Source: Bacteroidales bacterium UBA4417
GTDB lineage: Bacteria; Bacteroidota; Bacteroidia; Bacteroidales; UBA4417
NCBI GenBank assembly: GCA_002389705.1
Contig: DGQJ01000235.1
Span: forward strand, 1 to 7,039
Direction of reading: 5' to 3'
DNA: 7,039 bases
Position 1 is the first letter of the stretch; each line of letters opens with the position of its first letter. This document shows positions 6,719-7,039 of the stretch, piece by piece. The notes beneath the pieces are model-generated. The model had not been told where the DNA came from. It did not search any database and saw only the letters and a program-made list of their open reading frames with translations. A program made the position numbers and the translations under genes.

Positions 6719-6805
6719 AATCGTTAATTATACTCAGCGTAGATGTTCATTCTTGAAGATTTGCCTCCATATTGCAACTACCGATATTACAGTTCAGTAA
6801 CGATT
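6719..6805. repeat. Separated inverted repeat in the intergenic gap
   Basis: AATCGTTA (6719-6726) and TAACGATT (6798-6805) are perfect reverse complements 71 bases apart, in the 137-base gap between the SusE-like gene and the amylase gene. No terminator with a U-tract and no clear promoter was seen in this gap. The pair could be a regulator half-site pair, a long-range stem in the mRNA, or chance in AT-rich DNA. Confidence 0.2.
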
Positions 6806-6841
6806 ATTTTTGCATTTTTGTTTACAGCTTGCCACTGAGAA

Positions 6842-7039
6842 TTAATTTTTCTTCAGTTTGTAGGAATATTGTCCTGGCATGTGCAAATCGAGTGTGATGG
6901 TGTAATTGCCATCCGAAGGAACTGTAAGGTTCATCAGGGTTCCGTTATAAGGATAAAGTGGGTTATCGGCATATTGGATATTCCCTTCTGCATCTATTCC
7001 AAAATCAATTTTCCAGGCGTTATTGGCACGGAATTTAAA
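6842..7039 (-). CDS. SusE/SusF-like starch-binding outer-membrane protein (3' end)
   Basis: Only the last 65 codons and the TAA stop are inside the window; the start and lipoprotein signal are beyond the right edge. The visible residues begin FKFRANNAWKIDFG and include a VPSDGNYTITLDLHMPGQY stretch, ending in YKLKKN. This is the typical C-terminal starch-binding beta-sandwich of SusE/SusF family surface lipoproteins, where the FRAN.AW..NFG and G.Y.ITLDL patterns recur. These proteins bind starch at the cell surface next to the SusCD transporter and have no enzymatic activity. The position directly upstream of a SusG-like amylase supports the call. SusE and SusF cannot be told apart from this fragment. 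The reading frame is open to the window edge with no sign of disruption. Confidence 0.85.
   Translation of the reverse strand, partial: FKFRANNAWKIDFGIDAEGNIQYADNPLYPYNGTLMNLTVPSDGNYTITLDLHMPGQYSYKLKKN

Overview
The window looks like part of a Bacteroidota chromosome. The pointers are a SusE/SusF-type C-terminus, a SusG-like lipoprotein amylase, a protein ending in a type IX secretion (T9SS) C-terminal sorting domain, GC-poor intergenic DNA, and starts without Shine-Dalgarno sequences. A Sus-like locus that also uses T9SS fits a free-living or environmental Bacteroidia lineage better than gut Bacteroides. That placement is inference.

All recognisable genes lie on the minus strand, so transcription runs from right to left. 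In that order they are: the 3' end of a SusE/SusF-like starch-binding outer-membrane lipoprotein (6842-7039, cut by the window edge); a GH13 alpha-amylase lipoprotein (5312-6703); a non-catalytic protein with five CBM26-like starch-binding repeats and a T9SS sorting domain (3458-5227); and a GH31 alpha-glucosidase (1190-3322). A strong minus-strand intrinsic terminator at 967-1001 closes the cluster. A weaker terminator-like hairpin (3386-3422) sits just before the GH31 gene and may lower its expression or uncouple it from the genes upstream.

This is the downstream half of a starch/alpha-glucan polysaccharide utilisation locus; susC, susD and any regulator would be expected beyond the right edge. 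The likely division of labour is as follows. SusE-like and five-repeat proteins capture starch at the surface. The lipoprotein amylase cuts it into oligosaccharides. A SusCD transporter outside the window imports them. The exported GH31 enzyme then releases glucose.

The left 1.2 kb (1-1189) has no convincing gene. It holds an imperfect inverted-repeat element (191-328) containing inward-facing terminator-like structures, about 650 bp of AT-rich DNA without a recognisable ORF, and the cluster terminator. The minus-strand terminator at 279-321 has no annotated gene to serve, so a small unannotated transcript is possible there.
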